Positions 36,430 to 44,815 of a stretch of 64,000 nt of DNA are shown here, piece after piece; the first letter of the stretch is position 1, and each line of letters begins with the position of its first letter. The position numbers and the translations under genes were made by a program. Under the pieces are notes generated by a model. The model ran no database searches and was not told where the DNA came from. It saw only the letters and a program-made list of their open reading frames with translations. Source of the DNA: Nitrospira sp. LK70 (GTDB lineage Bacteria; Nitrospirota; Nitrospiria; Nitrospirales; Nitrospiraceae); contig PHGD01000003.1 of NCBI GenBank assembly GCA_011090425.1, forward strand, positions 47,540-111,539, in the 5' to 3' direction.

Positions 36430-36828
36430 TCACCTTTCAGCTCCCTGTTGGTGGTCGAGCAATTGTTGCACACAGTTCTTGAGATCTGCAATGCGGACCG
36501 GCTTGTCGAAGTAGGCGCTCGCACCAGCTTTCACCACCTGCGCTTTCAAGGTCGCGTCGCCGAACGCGGTGATGACGACAATGGGACACTTGGGGGCTAC
36601 CGTCCGGAGCCGGCTGATGTAATCATCCCCTCCCGCCGGCATGCGCAAGTCGGTAAGGATCAAATCTGGCTCGGATTGCAGGACCGCCAGAAATGCTTCG
36701 TCTCCGTTCCTCGCTTCACGCAGCTGGTACCCCATTCCGCAAAATTCATCACACAGCAAGTTGCGCATCTCTCGGTCGTCTTCGACGATCAGGACCCTGG
36801 CTGTTGTTCTGTTTTCCACCAGCGCCAT
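36430..36828 (-). CDS. Stand-alone receiver-domain protein
   Basis: Single-domain response regulator of 132 residues: acidic pair in VEDDREM, phospho-Asp in LILTDLRMP (~58), Thr in VVITAFG and Lys in FDKPVR. It has no output domain. It lies between a sigma-54 activator and a PAS kinase on the same strand, suggesting a phosphorelay intermediate or a Spo0F-like role. Confidence 0.88.
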   Translation of the reverse strand: MALVENRTTARVLIVEDDREMRNLLCDEFCGMGYQLREARNGDEAFLAVLQSEPDLILTDLRMPAGGDDYISRLRTVAPKCPIVVITAFGDATLKAQVVKAGASAYFDKPVRIADLKNCVQQLLDHQQGAER

Positions 36829-37027
36829 CCTCTTTCCCCTCCCTTACGCGACTCCATCAGGATACATATCATGAGGCTTTAAGCAAAGAAGATGCCGATT
36901 ACCATGCAACCAAGATGTCCATGAATTCAAGAGATTCTGATGATGGCGAATTCGGGCGAACTTACAGTGGCGAGAAACACCACGATCGGAAAGGAGCCGG
37001 CCGGTGCAAGATGCTACAGTGCTCTGC

Positions 37028-38542
37028 CTACTGGCTCATTGGCAGCAGGACGGTAAAGCTGGTTCCGCTCCCTTCCTTGCTCTCTACAGCAATGGACCCT
37101 TGATGTTCTTCAATGATCCCCTTCACCACGGTCAACCCCAAGCCGGTTCCTTTGCCGAACTCCTTCGTGGTAAAGAAGGGATCGTAGATCTTCTTGATGA
37201 CCTCCGACGGAATTCCGTGACCGGTATCGACGATTGTGAGTTTCACCATCGCCTGCTCCGGCGCCAAACCGACTCGAAGCGTACCTCCTTCCGGCATAGC
37301 ATGAAGGGCATTCATGATGAGGTTGATCAGGACGTGACTGATCTGGTCTGCGTCGGCCAGCACCATGGGGCAAGGGTCGGCCATCTCCATTTCGACCAGA
37401 ATCTGATTTGTGGCGAGACGCTCCTGAAACATTTCCATGCTGTCTTCGATCACTTTTCTGAGGTCGAGCGGAACGCGCTGCGGAGCTTTGCGACGAACAA
37501 ACGAGAGCAGTTGATTCATCACCCGCGTAATCCGCTCAACCTGCGTAATGATCGTCTGAAGACCCTTTTTGATCGGCTCCTCCGTCACCCGATCCATCAG
37601 ATATTCAGCCCGACCAAGAATCACGTTCATCGGCGTCCCGATTTCGTGCGCCATGCCGGACGCCAGCGTCCCAAGTTCAGCAACCCGCTCAGTCCTCCGC
37701 AATTGTTCTTGAAGCCGTTTCCTCTCGCTGACATCTCGGAGCATGATCAGAATGGCCGGTCCCTCTTCGTCAACGAATCGGGTTCCACTGACTTCTACAT
37801 ACGCGATCCTTCCGTCGAGCGTTTCGATTTTCTCCTCGAGCACGGGCACTTGCGCCCCTCCTTCAAACAGTTCGTCGATCCGCCGTCGAACGATGTCCTG
37901 GTCATCGGCATGGAACAGATCCGCGGGAGACTTTTCGAGAATCTCTTCAGCCTTCACTGCCCCGAACAACTTGATAGCCTGGTCGTTGGCAAAGATGATC
38001 CGGTTGCCTCGATTCACGAGGATCGCATAGGGTGAGATGGCGATCAGGCGCCGGTACCGTTCTTCGCTTTGGCGCAGCAAGCGTTCAGCACGCTTGCGTT
38101 CGGTGATGTCTCGGAGAATGACGGTATAGTATGTTTGTCCCTCTACGACGATATGCGAAATGGCGGCCTCGATGGGAAACTCTTCACCGCCGGCTCGAAG
38201 CCCCGACACGGAGCCTAAGCGACCCATTTTCCGACTCGTGACACCGGAGTGCCCGAAATCCTGAACTTGGTGATGGTGCGCTTCGCGGAAGCTGACGGGC
38301 AAGAATCGATCGAGCGGTTGGCCGATGGCATCCTCGATCGAACAACCGAACATCCGTTCGGCAGCTCGGTTGAACAACACCACTCGCTGGTCCTCGGCGA
38401 CGGTGATGATCGCGTCCATCGCAGATTCAACGATGCCTTCCAGCCTAAGTTGGCTGACGAGGAGCTGTTGCTCCCCCTTGTGACGGTCGACTCTAGCGTC
38501 ACCTGTATCTGAGGTCGATTGCGCCTCGCGTCTCTCCATCAC
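37028..38542 (-). CDS. Double-PAS histidine kinase (NtrB-like)
   Basis: Cytoplasmic sensor kinase of 504 residues. A coiled-coil start leads to PAS 1 (MDAIITVAEDQRVVLFN, ~35-150) and PAS 2 (YAILVNRGNRIIFAND, ~165-280). HisKA has the phospho-His in SGMAHEIGTPMNVIL (~297), and HATPase has VLINLIMNALHAMPEGG, DTGHGIP and KGTGLGLTVV. There is no membrane segment. It lies 155 bp upstream of the receiver gene and directly downstream of an NtrC-type regulator, the likely cognate partner. Confidence 0.92.
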   Translation of the reverse strand: MMERREAQSTSDTGDARVDRHKGEQQLLVSQLRLEGIVESAMDAIITVAEDQRVVLFNRAAERMFGCSIEDAIGQPLDRFLPVSFREAHHHQVQDFGHSGVTSRKMGRLGSVSGLRAGGEEFPIEAAISHIVVEGQTYYTVILRDITERKRAERLLRQSEERYRRLIAISPYAILVNRGNRIIFANDQAIKLFGAVKAEEILEKSPADLFHADDQDIVRRRIDELFEGGAQVPVLEEKIETLDGRIAYVEVSGTRFVDEEGPAILIMLRDVSERKRLQEQLRRTERVAELGTLASGMAHEIGTPMNVILGRAEYLMDRVTEEPIKKGLQTIITQVERITRVMNQLLSFVRRKAPQRVPLDLRKVIEDSMEMFQERLATNQILVEMEMADPCPMVLADADQISHVLINLIMNALHAMPEGGTLRVGLAPEQAMVKLTIVDTGHGIPSEVIKKIYDPFFTTKEFGKGTGLGLTVVKGIIEEHQGSIAVESKEGSGTSFTVLLPMSQ

Positions 38543-38697
38543 CGGTTCCTCAATCGCAGGCTACGGTCATCCTTGGATTGCCTGTGCTTCGGCAGGCTTG
38601 TCTTGCGCCATGTCTACTCGTCCAACGTATGGTGCGTTCGGCGTCACCGGCCGCAGTTGTTGTGCGACTTCGCCCTTCCATGACCGAAAGACAGGCG

Positions 38698-40077
38698 TCA
38701 TTCCTCCGGATGAGGCTTGCCCTCAATTTCGGCGAGTTTACGATACAGGGTCTTGCGGTCGATGCCTAGGGCGTGGGCGGCCTGATATTTGTTGCCTCCG
38801 GTCTTTTCGAGAATCTTCTTGATGTACTCTTTCTCAAGCTCATGCAACGGCAGAGTTTGCTCGGAGGCTTCGTCCAGTACACGCCGGTCGCCACGGGCTC
38901 CTTGCACCGTCGAGGGCAGATCATCCGGAGAAATCCTTTCGCCCCGGCTGAGCGTCACAGCCCGTTCGACGACATTCTCCAGTTCTCGCACGTTACCGGG
39001 CCAGGCATAGTCCATCAACATCGCGAGGGCGGCTTCACCGACGCCCTTGACCTCCTTTCCTCGAGCCTCTCCGCATTTTTTAAGAAAGGCCTCCACCAGG
39101 AGCGGAATATCCTCGCGCCGCTCCCGGAGCGGCGGCAACTTCAGCTCGATCACGTTGAGTCGATAGTAGAGGTCCTCGCGGAATCGCTTGGTCTTCACCT
39201 CTTCACTGAGATTCAGGTTGGTGGCCGCGATGATGCGCACATCCACCGAGATGGGCTTGGTCGCACCCACTCGTCGGATTTCTTTTTCCTGAATTGCGCG
39301 AAGAATTTTGGCCTGAAGCATGAGCGGGAGCTCGCTGATCTCATCCAGAAACAACGTGCCTTTCTGTGCTTCTTCGAACAATCCCCGCTTGTCCATCTTC
39401 GCGTCGGTGAAGGCGCCTCTCATATGCCCGAACAGCTCACTTTCCAGGAGTTGCTCCGGAATCGCCGCACAGTTAACCGGAATAAAGGGGGCATCCTTTC
39501 TGTCACTATTGTAGTGAATCGCTTTGGCGACCAGTTCTTTCCCGGTGCCGCTTTCTCCTGTGATGAGCACGTTGATCGGACTATCGGCCACGCGCCGGAT
39601 TAAATCGAACACCGCCTGGATCGCCTTGCTCTTCCCCAATATATGGTGGAAGCTGTATTCCTTGCGGACTTCTCTCCTGAGTCGGCTGACTTCCCGCCGT
39701 AAGGCCGCTTCCCTCATCACCCGTTCCACGACTCGAATCAGCTCGTCTTTCTTGATCGGCTTCGTGAGGTAGTCGCTCGCCCCGTGTTTCATGGCTTCGA
39801 CCGCCGTTTCCACTGACCCAAACGCGGTCATGAGGATCACGTTGATATCGGGATGGTCTCGTTTGATATGGGTCAGCAACTCAAGCCCTTGCATCCCTTT
39901 CATGCGAAGATCCGTAAGGACGACTGCATGGTCTGTTTCGGTCAATCGTTTCAGAGCTTCATCACCGCTTCCGGCCATCGTGACCTGATGACCTCGGTCT
40001 TTCAGCATATCCCGGGCCAATTCCCGCATGTCGGCGTCGTCATCGACGACGAGGATCGCGCGCCATTCTTCAGTCAT
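38698..40077 (-). CDS. NtrC-family response regulator (REC-AAA+-Fis HTH)
   Basis: Response regulator of 459 residues. Receiver: acidic pair VDDDADM, phospho-Asp in VVLTDLRMKGMQG (~56). The AAA+ domain has GESGTGKE (~174) and GTLFLDEISELP. The sigma-54 contact loop reads GAFTDA (~219) rather than the canonical GAFTGA. The C-terminal Fis-type helix-turn-helix is NKYQAAHALGIDRKTLYRKL. It precedes the double-PAS kinase on the same strand, forming an NtrB/NtrC-like pair. The Gly-to-Asp change in the loop may tune coupling to sigma-54. Confidence 0.93.
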   Translation of the reverse strand: MTEEWRAILVVDDDADMRELARDMLKDRGHQVTMAGSGDEALKRLTETDHAVVLTDLRMKGMQGLELLTHIKRDHPDINVILMTAFGSVETAVEAMKHGASDYLTKPIKKDELIRVVERVMREAALRREVSRLRREVRKEYSFHHILGKSKAIQAVFDLIRRVADSPINVLITGESGTGKELVAKAIHYNSDRKDAPFIPVNCAAIPEQLLESELFGHMRGAFTDAKMDKRGLFEEAQKGTLFLDEISELPLMLQAKILRAIQEKEIRRVGATKPISVDVRIIAATNLNLSEEVKTKRFREDLYYRLNVIELKLPPLRERREDIPLLVEAFLKKCGEARGKEVKGVGEAALAMLMDYAWPGNVRELENVVERAVTLSRGERISPDDLPSTVQGARGDRRVLDEASEQTLPLHELEKEYIKKILEKTGGNKYQAAHALGIDRKTLYRKLAEIEGKPHPEE

Positions 40078-40350
40078 GCAGCACCTATGAACCTTGAAAG
40101 CGAGAAGTGTGTCTTGAAGTGAGCTTTGGCCTATTGTCCCAGATTGCCACGGTCCGCCTCGTAGGTTGACGAATTATGCCCCATCTGAGGTCAGTTCGGC
40201 ATCCTTACACCGAACGCAGGCAAGGGTAGCGCCAGAAAAAGTGGAAGTCCCAAATACCGGAAGTACTGAACCGGCAGCCGGATAAAGGAGCCGAGTCATT
40301 GAAGCCGCTAAATGGCTTATTTCTTGCCGACTGAAGTCAATGGCCTCGCC

Positions 40351-41514
40351 CTAGACGGAGGATAGCGGAAGGGTGAAGCTGAATGAGGATCCATTCCCCG
40401 GAATTGATGTCACCCAAATACCTCCCTTATGGGCTTCAACGATCCATTTGGCTATAAAAAGCCCAAGGCCAAGCCCCTGACGGTCGGCCACATTGAGTTG
40501 AGAGAACCTTTCGAAAATTCGGGCCTGTTCCTCCGCTGAAATCCCCGGTCCGTTGTCGGTCACCGAGACTTCAACGAAAGTCTCTTGTTTGCACACGGAC
40601 AGATCAATGGCGCCTCCCCTGGGTGTAAACTTCAGTGAATTTCCGATCAGGTTGGACAACACTTGAAGAATTCTATCGTGATCGATGTCGACGAATAGAG
40701 GCTCAACCCCTGCATCAATCCTCATGGAAAGCCCCTGATTTGACGCGAGTGGGGCGAAGAGTTCACGACATTCTCGTAACAGAGATCGAAGGTCGACCCT
40801 TGCAAGGTGGAGTGTCAGTTTGCCCTGTGCCATTCGCTCTACATCAAGCAGATCGCTTATCATTCGACCCATGGCGTCTGCGCTGTGTTGGATTCGGCCA
40901 AGGTGTTCTAGAAGACTACCGGTCTCGCCTTTGGAAAGGCTTTTTCGCATCAAACGCGCACTGATCCCGATAGCGGCGAGGAGGTTCTTTAAATCGTGAC
41001 TGACTATGGAGAGAAAGTGTTCCCTCGTAATAAGCTCGCTGTCCTCGTGGATTCGCTCATCGAGGAGACGGCTGTCGGTTTGTTGGCGTTCATGTTCGAG
41101 GAGTGCGCCGACGAGTAATTGTTTTTGAGCGCCTTCCTCTGCACGAATGCGATCCACGGCTTGTCGCTCAGCCGCTTGTAATTCGTCAAATCGTTCTCGC
41201 TCCTCAGACAAGAGTGCATCATCTACCTGTGATAGGAGAGTATCAGCCCTTGCACGGAAGTGTTCTTTGTCGTCGTCCAGGGCCTCACGTTGACTTTCTT
41301 TAGCCTGATCAGCGGCATGTCGGATCGCATGGACTTTCTCGCGAGTCTTTTCTTCGACCGTTTGAAATGGGCGTGTCAAATATTTATCCGTCTTGTCACG
41401 TTCCTCCTCTAGACTTCGGTCGGTCTTCTCTCGCAGCTCATCAGTGGATGTTGTTCCTGCAGACTCCATGAATCGACGTTTCTCCTCTTGAGGCTCGGGC
41501 AATGGCGGGATCAT
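40351..41514 (-). CDS. Soluble coiled-coil histidine kinase
   Basis: Sensor kinase of 387 residues without a membrane or PAS domain. The first ~160 residues are charged helix (TDELREKTDRSLEEERDKTD), presumably a coiled-coil input module. HisKA has the phospho-His in LSIVSHDLKNLLAAI (~170), and HATPase has VLSNLIGNSLKFTPRGG, VTDNGPGI and GLGLGLFIAKWIV. It is the most upstream kinase of the regulator block. The 273-bp gap before the NtrC gene holds no other gene. Confidence 0.88.
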   Translation of the reverse strand: MIPPLPEPQEEKRRFMESAGTTSTDELREKTDRSLEEERDKTDKYLTRPFQTVEEKTREKVHAIRHAADQAKESQREALDDDKEHFRARADTLLSQVDDALLSEERERFDELQAAERQAVDRIRAEEGAQKQLLVGALLEHERQQTDSRLLDERIHEDSELITREHFLSIVSHDLKNLLAAIGISARLMRKSLSKGETGSLLEHLGRIQHSADAMGRMISDLLDVERMAQGKLTLHLARVDLRSLLRECRELFAPLASNQGLSMRIDAGVEPLFVDIDHDRILQVLSNLIGNSLKFTPRGGAIDLSVCKQETFVEVSVTDNGPGISAEEQARIFERFSQLNVADRQGLGLGLFIAKWIVEAHKGGIWVTSIPGNGSSFSFTLPLSSV

Positions 41515-41994
41515 ATCACTACGAGGAAGTCAGGATGAACTTCAGCGTTCTTGATGACGCACTATACTAGGTGCCGTCGTTCCAACCTGTCAACAATCGC
41601 GGCAAGCCTCATGAAGAAGCGCCTAGTCAGTGACCCTTTGTGATACGAATATGGGCCGTGGAAATGCCCGACGGAACGATTCCAAAAATAACGTTGCTGG
41701 ACCTGCTTGGCAGCAGAGTGAGCTGCGGTTAAAGCGAGATCAGTTCTCGTTGATGAGATCGCGTCGAAGATCGTTCGGACCGTCGCTGTGATGGAATGTG
41801 AAGCCACCTGGTTCCTGGTAATCCGTAATCCATGGCGATGCCGTTCATGCGCAAGGCGCTGACAATGGAGGTGGCCACCGTCAGGCCATCGACGGTCTGC
41901 GTTTCGTCGTCCAACTGAACCCGATGCCGCGGCGTGATACTGAAGTCCAGCCGTGGCAATTGCGCCTCTTTCTACTGATCTGTAGACTGAACAC
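41515..41994. other. Mostly empty region with a possible gene fragment (41729-41959, minus)
   Basis: The minus strand at 41729-41959 encodes FSITPRHRVQLDDETQTVDG followed by LTVATSIVSALRMNGIAMDY, which has good codon character but then becomes Arg/Ser-rich and ends. It looks like the leftover of a larger gene. I cannot name it. Nothing else is seen in these 480 bp. Confidence 0.35.
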
Positions 41995-42225
41995 GTGGTG
42001 TCTCCCCAAACCTCAACAGATAAGTGGTGGCTGCGCGGCGTCATCGCCCGATCAGTCGGCACCGTCGCGGTTGCGCTTGGGTTTGTGCTCGGCATGTACG
42101 GGCTTGATCACCCTACTTCAGCCTGGCTTTCGACGGCACTTGGGTTACTCGTGACCGGGATGGTGGCCCAAGGCTATGGCCTATACTGCTCGATCAAACG
42201 GAGGCGGCAATTGAACTCCCGATGA
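41995..42225 (+). CDS. Small two-helix membrane protein
   Basis: A 76-residue protein from GTG 41995 with two hydrophobic helices (SVGTVAVALGFVLGMYGL and AWLSTALGLLVTGMVAQGYG) and a basic tail (CSIKRRRQLNSR), so the C-terminus is probably cytoplasmic. No family recognised and no clear ribosome-binding site. Confidence 0.55.
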   Translation: MVSPQTSTDKWWLRGVIARSVGTVAVALGFVLGMYGLDHPTSAWLSTALGLLVTGMVAQGYGLYCSIKRRRQLNSR

Positions 42226-42324
42226 GGTTTCCATCGAGTCGCATGGTCCATGACTGTAGAGGTTACAAGGAGCCCGACATACATAGATACTGCTACATAG
42301 GTATTACTGAAAGGAGGTGCGGAG

Positions 42325-43314
42325 ATGTACGTCGGAGCGTTGATGTGGGTGCTCCTGCTGTTCCTCTCCTCTGGCTGTGCGATTGGACAACGCCCGCTTG
42401 TTCATCCGGAAGCCGTCGAACGACGATGCGGGCCGGTCTCACCGGTTCAACGGATGACCGATCAGCATCTCCTTCGCCTTTCTGCCGACACAGCAATCCA
42501 GCCCGGCAATCCTGATGTGTTGGCCGGACGATTTTCTCCGCAATCTCAGAGTATCGCCGAGCGCATCGGCGTGAAACACCTTCTTGTGCGGGCGGCGATG
42601 CTTGAGGGAAAGGCGGATCGAGATCTAGCCACAGCCGTCGAACGCCTCCACGTGCAACAACAGATCTCGGATCGCATTGCGCTGGCGTTGCTCGATGTTG
42701 CCAGGACCGCGGCGGAAGCGGACTGCGAAGAAAAACGAGCCGATCAGCTCGCAGAAGTGTTGGGAGAAGAGCGCGACAAACACATTCGACGACTACTCCT
42801 CATCTCTATCGTAGGTGACGCCATGATCGGCATCGTCGCGGGAGGCCTGAATCTGGCGGTGATGGAAACCGCCGCGGCCGCCGCTGAGATATTCGGCGGA
42901 GCTGTGGCCACGTGGTTTGGCGTCGCATCCCTTTCCTTATCCGACGAAGCACGCCACGAATTCCGACATCAGCGAAACCTCTTGCAAGAGGTGTGGATCG
43001 GGCCGAAGGAATCTTCGCTGATTCCTCCCTCGGTCTGGCGGCACATGACCCGTCCGCTCCCCGAGGATCCTGAGAACTACTCCTTGCGAGAATCGCTCAT
43101 CAGGCGCTGGCGGCAAGACGGTCGTCTGGGGGAGGCAGGTTCGGAACCGGAACAGCGGCGCATTGACCTCTACTTCGGCGAGGGTGGCTCTTATAGCATT
43201 GGAGACCTTCGAGACCGAGCCGCCATGCTGGAACTCCTCAAAGCAGATGTCAATCTCATGAGTCAAGATCTCGAACGACTCATGGAAGAAATTCTTTCAC
43301 AAGGTTCTGCATGA
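42325..43314 (+). CDS. Hypothetical lipoprotein with central hydrophobic hairpin
   Basis: A 329-residue protein with a lipoprotein signal peptide (MWVLLLFLSSGC). A helical, charged region is followed by a Gly/Ala-rich hydrophobic stretch (~residues 155-205: SIVGDAMIGIVAGGLNLAVM and ETAAAAAEIFGGAVATWFGV) that could form a membrane hairpin. The C-terminal half is charged and helical. The ribosome-binding site GAAAGGAGGTGCGG is near perfect, implying strong translation. No family is recognised. Confidence 0.75.
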   Translation: MYVGALMWVLLLFLSSGCAIGQRPLVHPEAVERRCGPVSPVQRMTDQHLLRLSADTAIQPGNPDVLAGRFSPQSQSIAERIGVKHLLVRAAMLEGKADRDLATAVERLHVQQQISDRIALALLDVARTAAEADCEEKRADQLAEVLGEERDKHIRRLLLISIVGDAMIGIVAGGLNLAVMETAAAAAEIFGGAVATWFGVASLSLSDEARHEFRHQRNLLQEVWIGPKESSLIPPSVWRHMTRPLPEDPENYSLRESLIRRWRQDGRLGEAGSEPEQRRIDLYFGEGGSYSIGDLRDRAAMLELLKADVNLMSQDLERLMEEILSQGSA

Positions 43315-43429
43315 GGGTAAAACCATTGTTCGATCGCCTGGATGTGCCACTGACCCCTTATGAAATGGTTCGCGATGCTTCTGAACCAGTACTCACCGGG
43401 CTTGGTGAGTGATCCTGACTGGTTGAAAC

Positions 43430-43480
43430 TGCTGAGCCGGCTGAGACTCGAACCCAAGGCCTCTGCCTTAAAAGCTCAAA
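43430..43480 (-). pseudogene. tRNA-Lys 3'-half relic
   Basis: On the minus strand, about 50 bases from GAGCTTTTAAGGCAG to CAGCCGGCTCAGCA match the anticodon-loop-to-3'-end half of the intact tRNA-Lys at 44627-44702 with scattered mismatches. The 5' half is absent. It may be an old attachment-site duplicate left by an integrated element, or a decayed tRNA copy. Confidence 0.75.
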
Positions 43481-43535
43481 CAGATCGGCCTCAGGAAGAC
43501 CGGCTATTGCGATGGTTTCTCCAATCAGCCATCAG

Positions 43536-43666
43536 CAGGCTGTTGAAAAACTCGATTTGTCTGCTCCGATAGGCTCAGCATGAACGGAAAACCTCAGTAA
43601 ATTCGATGCCTGCTCCGTTCGTCCTGAGGCTCTGGAAGTATGAACGGAGGGGTTTTCCACAGCCTG
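43536..43666. repeat. 131-bp miniature element with inverted ends
   Basis: The ends CAGGCTGTTGAAAAAC (43536-43551) and GGTTTTCCACAGCCTG (43651-43666) are near-perfect inverted repeats. Inside is a CTCCGTTC/GAACGGAG dyad (43613-43649) of the same sequence family as the palindromes at 47564 and 49466. The layout is that of a MITE-like or REP-derived unit. Confidence 0.7.
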
Positions 43667-43827
43667 TTAGGCATCGAAGTGTATCATCATGAAACACCCG
43701 GAACAGTGGTAACTCCTATCCAATAGCTTTCCTTGTTGTTTATTATTCCCCTTTATGTCATATAGTGCACCCCGTTCAATCAATGATATTTGTGTGTTCC
43801 GGAAGCGAGCAAAGGAGGGAGGACCAT

Positions 43828-44070
43828 ATGCTCAAAGTCCAGAGTCAGCTCGTCCAGCAGACGTTGGCGGCGATAGCGCTCGTCCTATTTCTCGGTGCGC
43901 TATCGATGATCTGGCCCGCCATCATTGCTCTATTGCTAGGTGCCTTACTGCTGCTCCAATCTTGCGGCGCCGAACAGGAAATTGCCCTGCTGTCGTGGCC
44001 CGAGGTCGGTAATTTGCCGATCGTTTTTGCCTCTCTTCGGCGACCCGGGCTTCCAACGATTCTCTCGTGA
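43828..44070 (+). CDS. Small membrane protein
   Basis: An 80-residue protein from ATG 43828 with an excellent ribosome-binding site (GGAGGGAGGACCAT). It has one or two hydrophobic helices (TLAAIALVLFLGALSMIWPA and IIALLLGALLLLQSCG). After ~residue 60 the best coding text moves to another frame (FSRDEFERRLRQSSAFREEG, ending at 44161), so a frameshift may have truncated a longer protein. Function unknown. Confidence 0.55.
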   Translation: MLKVQSQLVQQTLAAIALVLFLGALSMIWPAIIALLLGALLLLQSCGAEQEIALLSWPEVGNLPIVFASLRRPGLPTILS

Positions 44071-44145
44071 CGAGTTCGAGCGGCGCCTTCGTCAGTCGAG
44101 CGCATTCCGCGAGGAGGGGATTGTCCAGGGAGAGGTGGCTCCGCT

Positions 44146-44391
44146 TCATTGGAACGCGTGACGCTGAGCTGACACAGCAAGTAGGGATAGATCCGGGGCC
44201 TCCGACGGTGGTTTCTGCCCACCAAATACGTCCACCGCGCCAGCCATCAGGTGTTGCTCCCATTCAATAATCTGGATGGGATGGACATGGAGTTGCTCCG
44301 CCAATTCCGCCACCGTCTTGGCGCCTTTGACCGCAGCCAAGGCCACCTGGGCCTTAACGGTCCTTCCGTGATTCCGTCTTGTTCGTCTCAT
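44146..44391 (-). pseudogene. IS3-family transposase OrfA fragment
   Basis: The N-terminal helix-turn-helix of an IS3-type OrfA is readable: MRRTRRNHGRTVKAQVALAA, then AELAEQLHVHPIQIIEWEQ. It loses homology after ~70 residues (EAPDLSLLAVSAQRHAFQ), and OrfB with its DDE domain is absent. No terminal inverted repeats are evident. It is a decayed insertion sequence between the two tRNA-Lys sequences. Confidence 0.75.
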
Positions 44392-44626
44392 TGTCTCGCT
44401 CCTTTGGTTCACCACCTGTCGGGAACCTTAGTGAAGCCAGGCTCCCACGTATCACAGTATCCTAATTTCCGAAGCCCCCTCTGCCTTGGCGAAGAAGGAT
44501 GCGTTCGGCGAGGTGTCGCCGAAGCGGAACCGTGAGGCTTCGTCTGTGCTGGATGCTGGGAAAACTACTGGTGGGACTTATCCGTCCGCCGTTATTATGA
44601 GGCGCACGACACGAGCAAGCGTGGTT

Positions 44627-44702
44627 TGGTGAGCCGGCTGGGACTCGAACCCAGGGCCCTCGCCTTAAAAGGGCGATGCTCTACCGACTGAGCTACCGGC
44701 TC
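44627..44702 (-). tRNA. tRNA-Lys (anticodon TTT)
   Basis: A full cloverleaf can be folded: acceptor GAGCCGG/CCGGCTC, D-arm GCTC...GAGC, anticodon stem TCGCC/GGCGA with loop CTTTTAA, and T-arm CTGGG TTCGAGT CCCAG. The 3' CCA is encoded (44627-44629). It lies between the IS3 fragment and purA. Confidence 0.97.
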
Positions 44703-44815
44703 GTATGTGAAAGTGGCGACGTGAATCGTTATTCGTGAAGCGATTGAGACAACGCCCAACCAAAGACCCTGCCCATCATAGCATTGACCAATGACCGATG
44801 ACCATTGCCTATTTT

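Noticed and set aside
37004..38035. 343-codon plus-strand frame opposite the double-PAS kinase
   Set aside because: Shadow of the HisKA/HATPase coding strand; no recognisable fold.
41562..42095. 177-codon minus-strand frame
   Set aside because: Unconvincing composition, overlapping the two-helix membrane gene on the plus strand and another minus-strand fragment with better codon character.
43430..43480. Second functional tRNA-Lys
   Set aside because: Only the 3' half is present; no D-arm or 5' acceptor strand can be folded.
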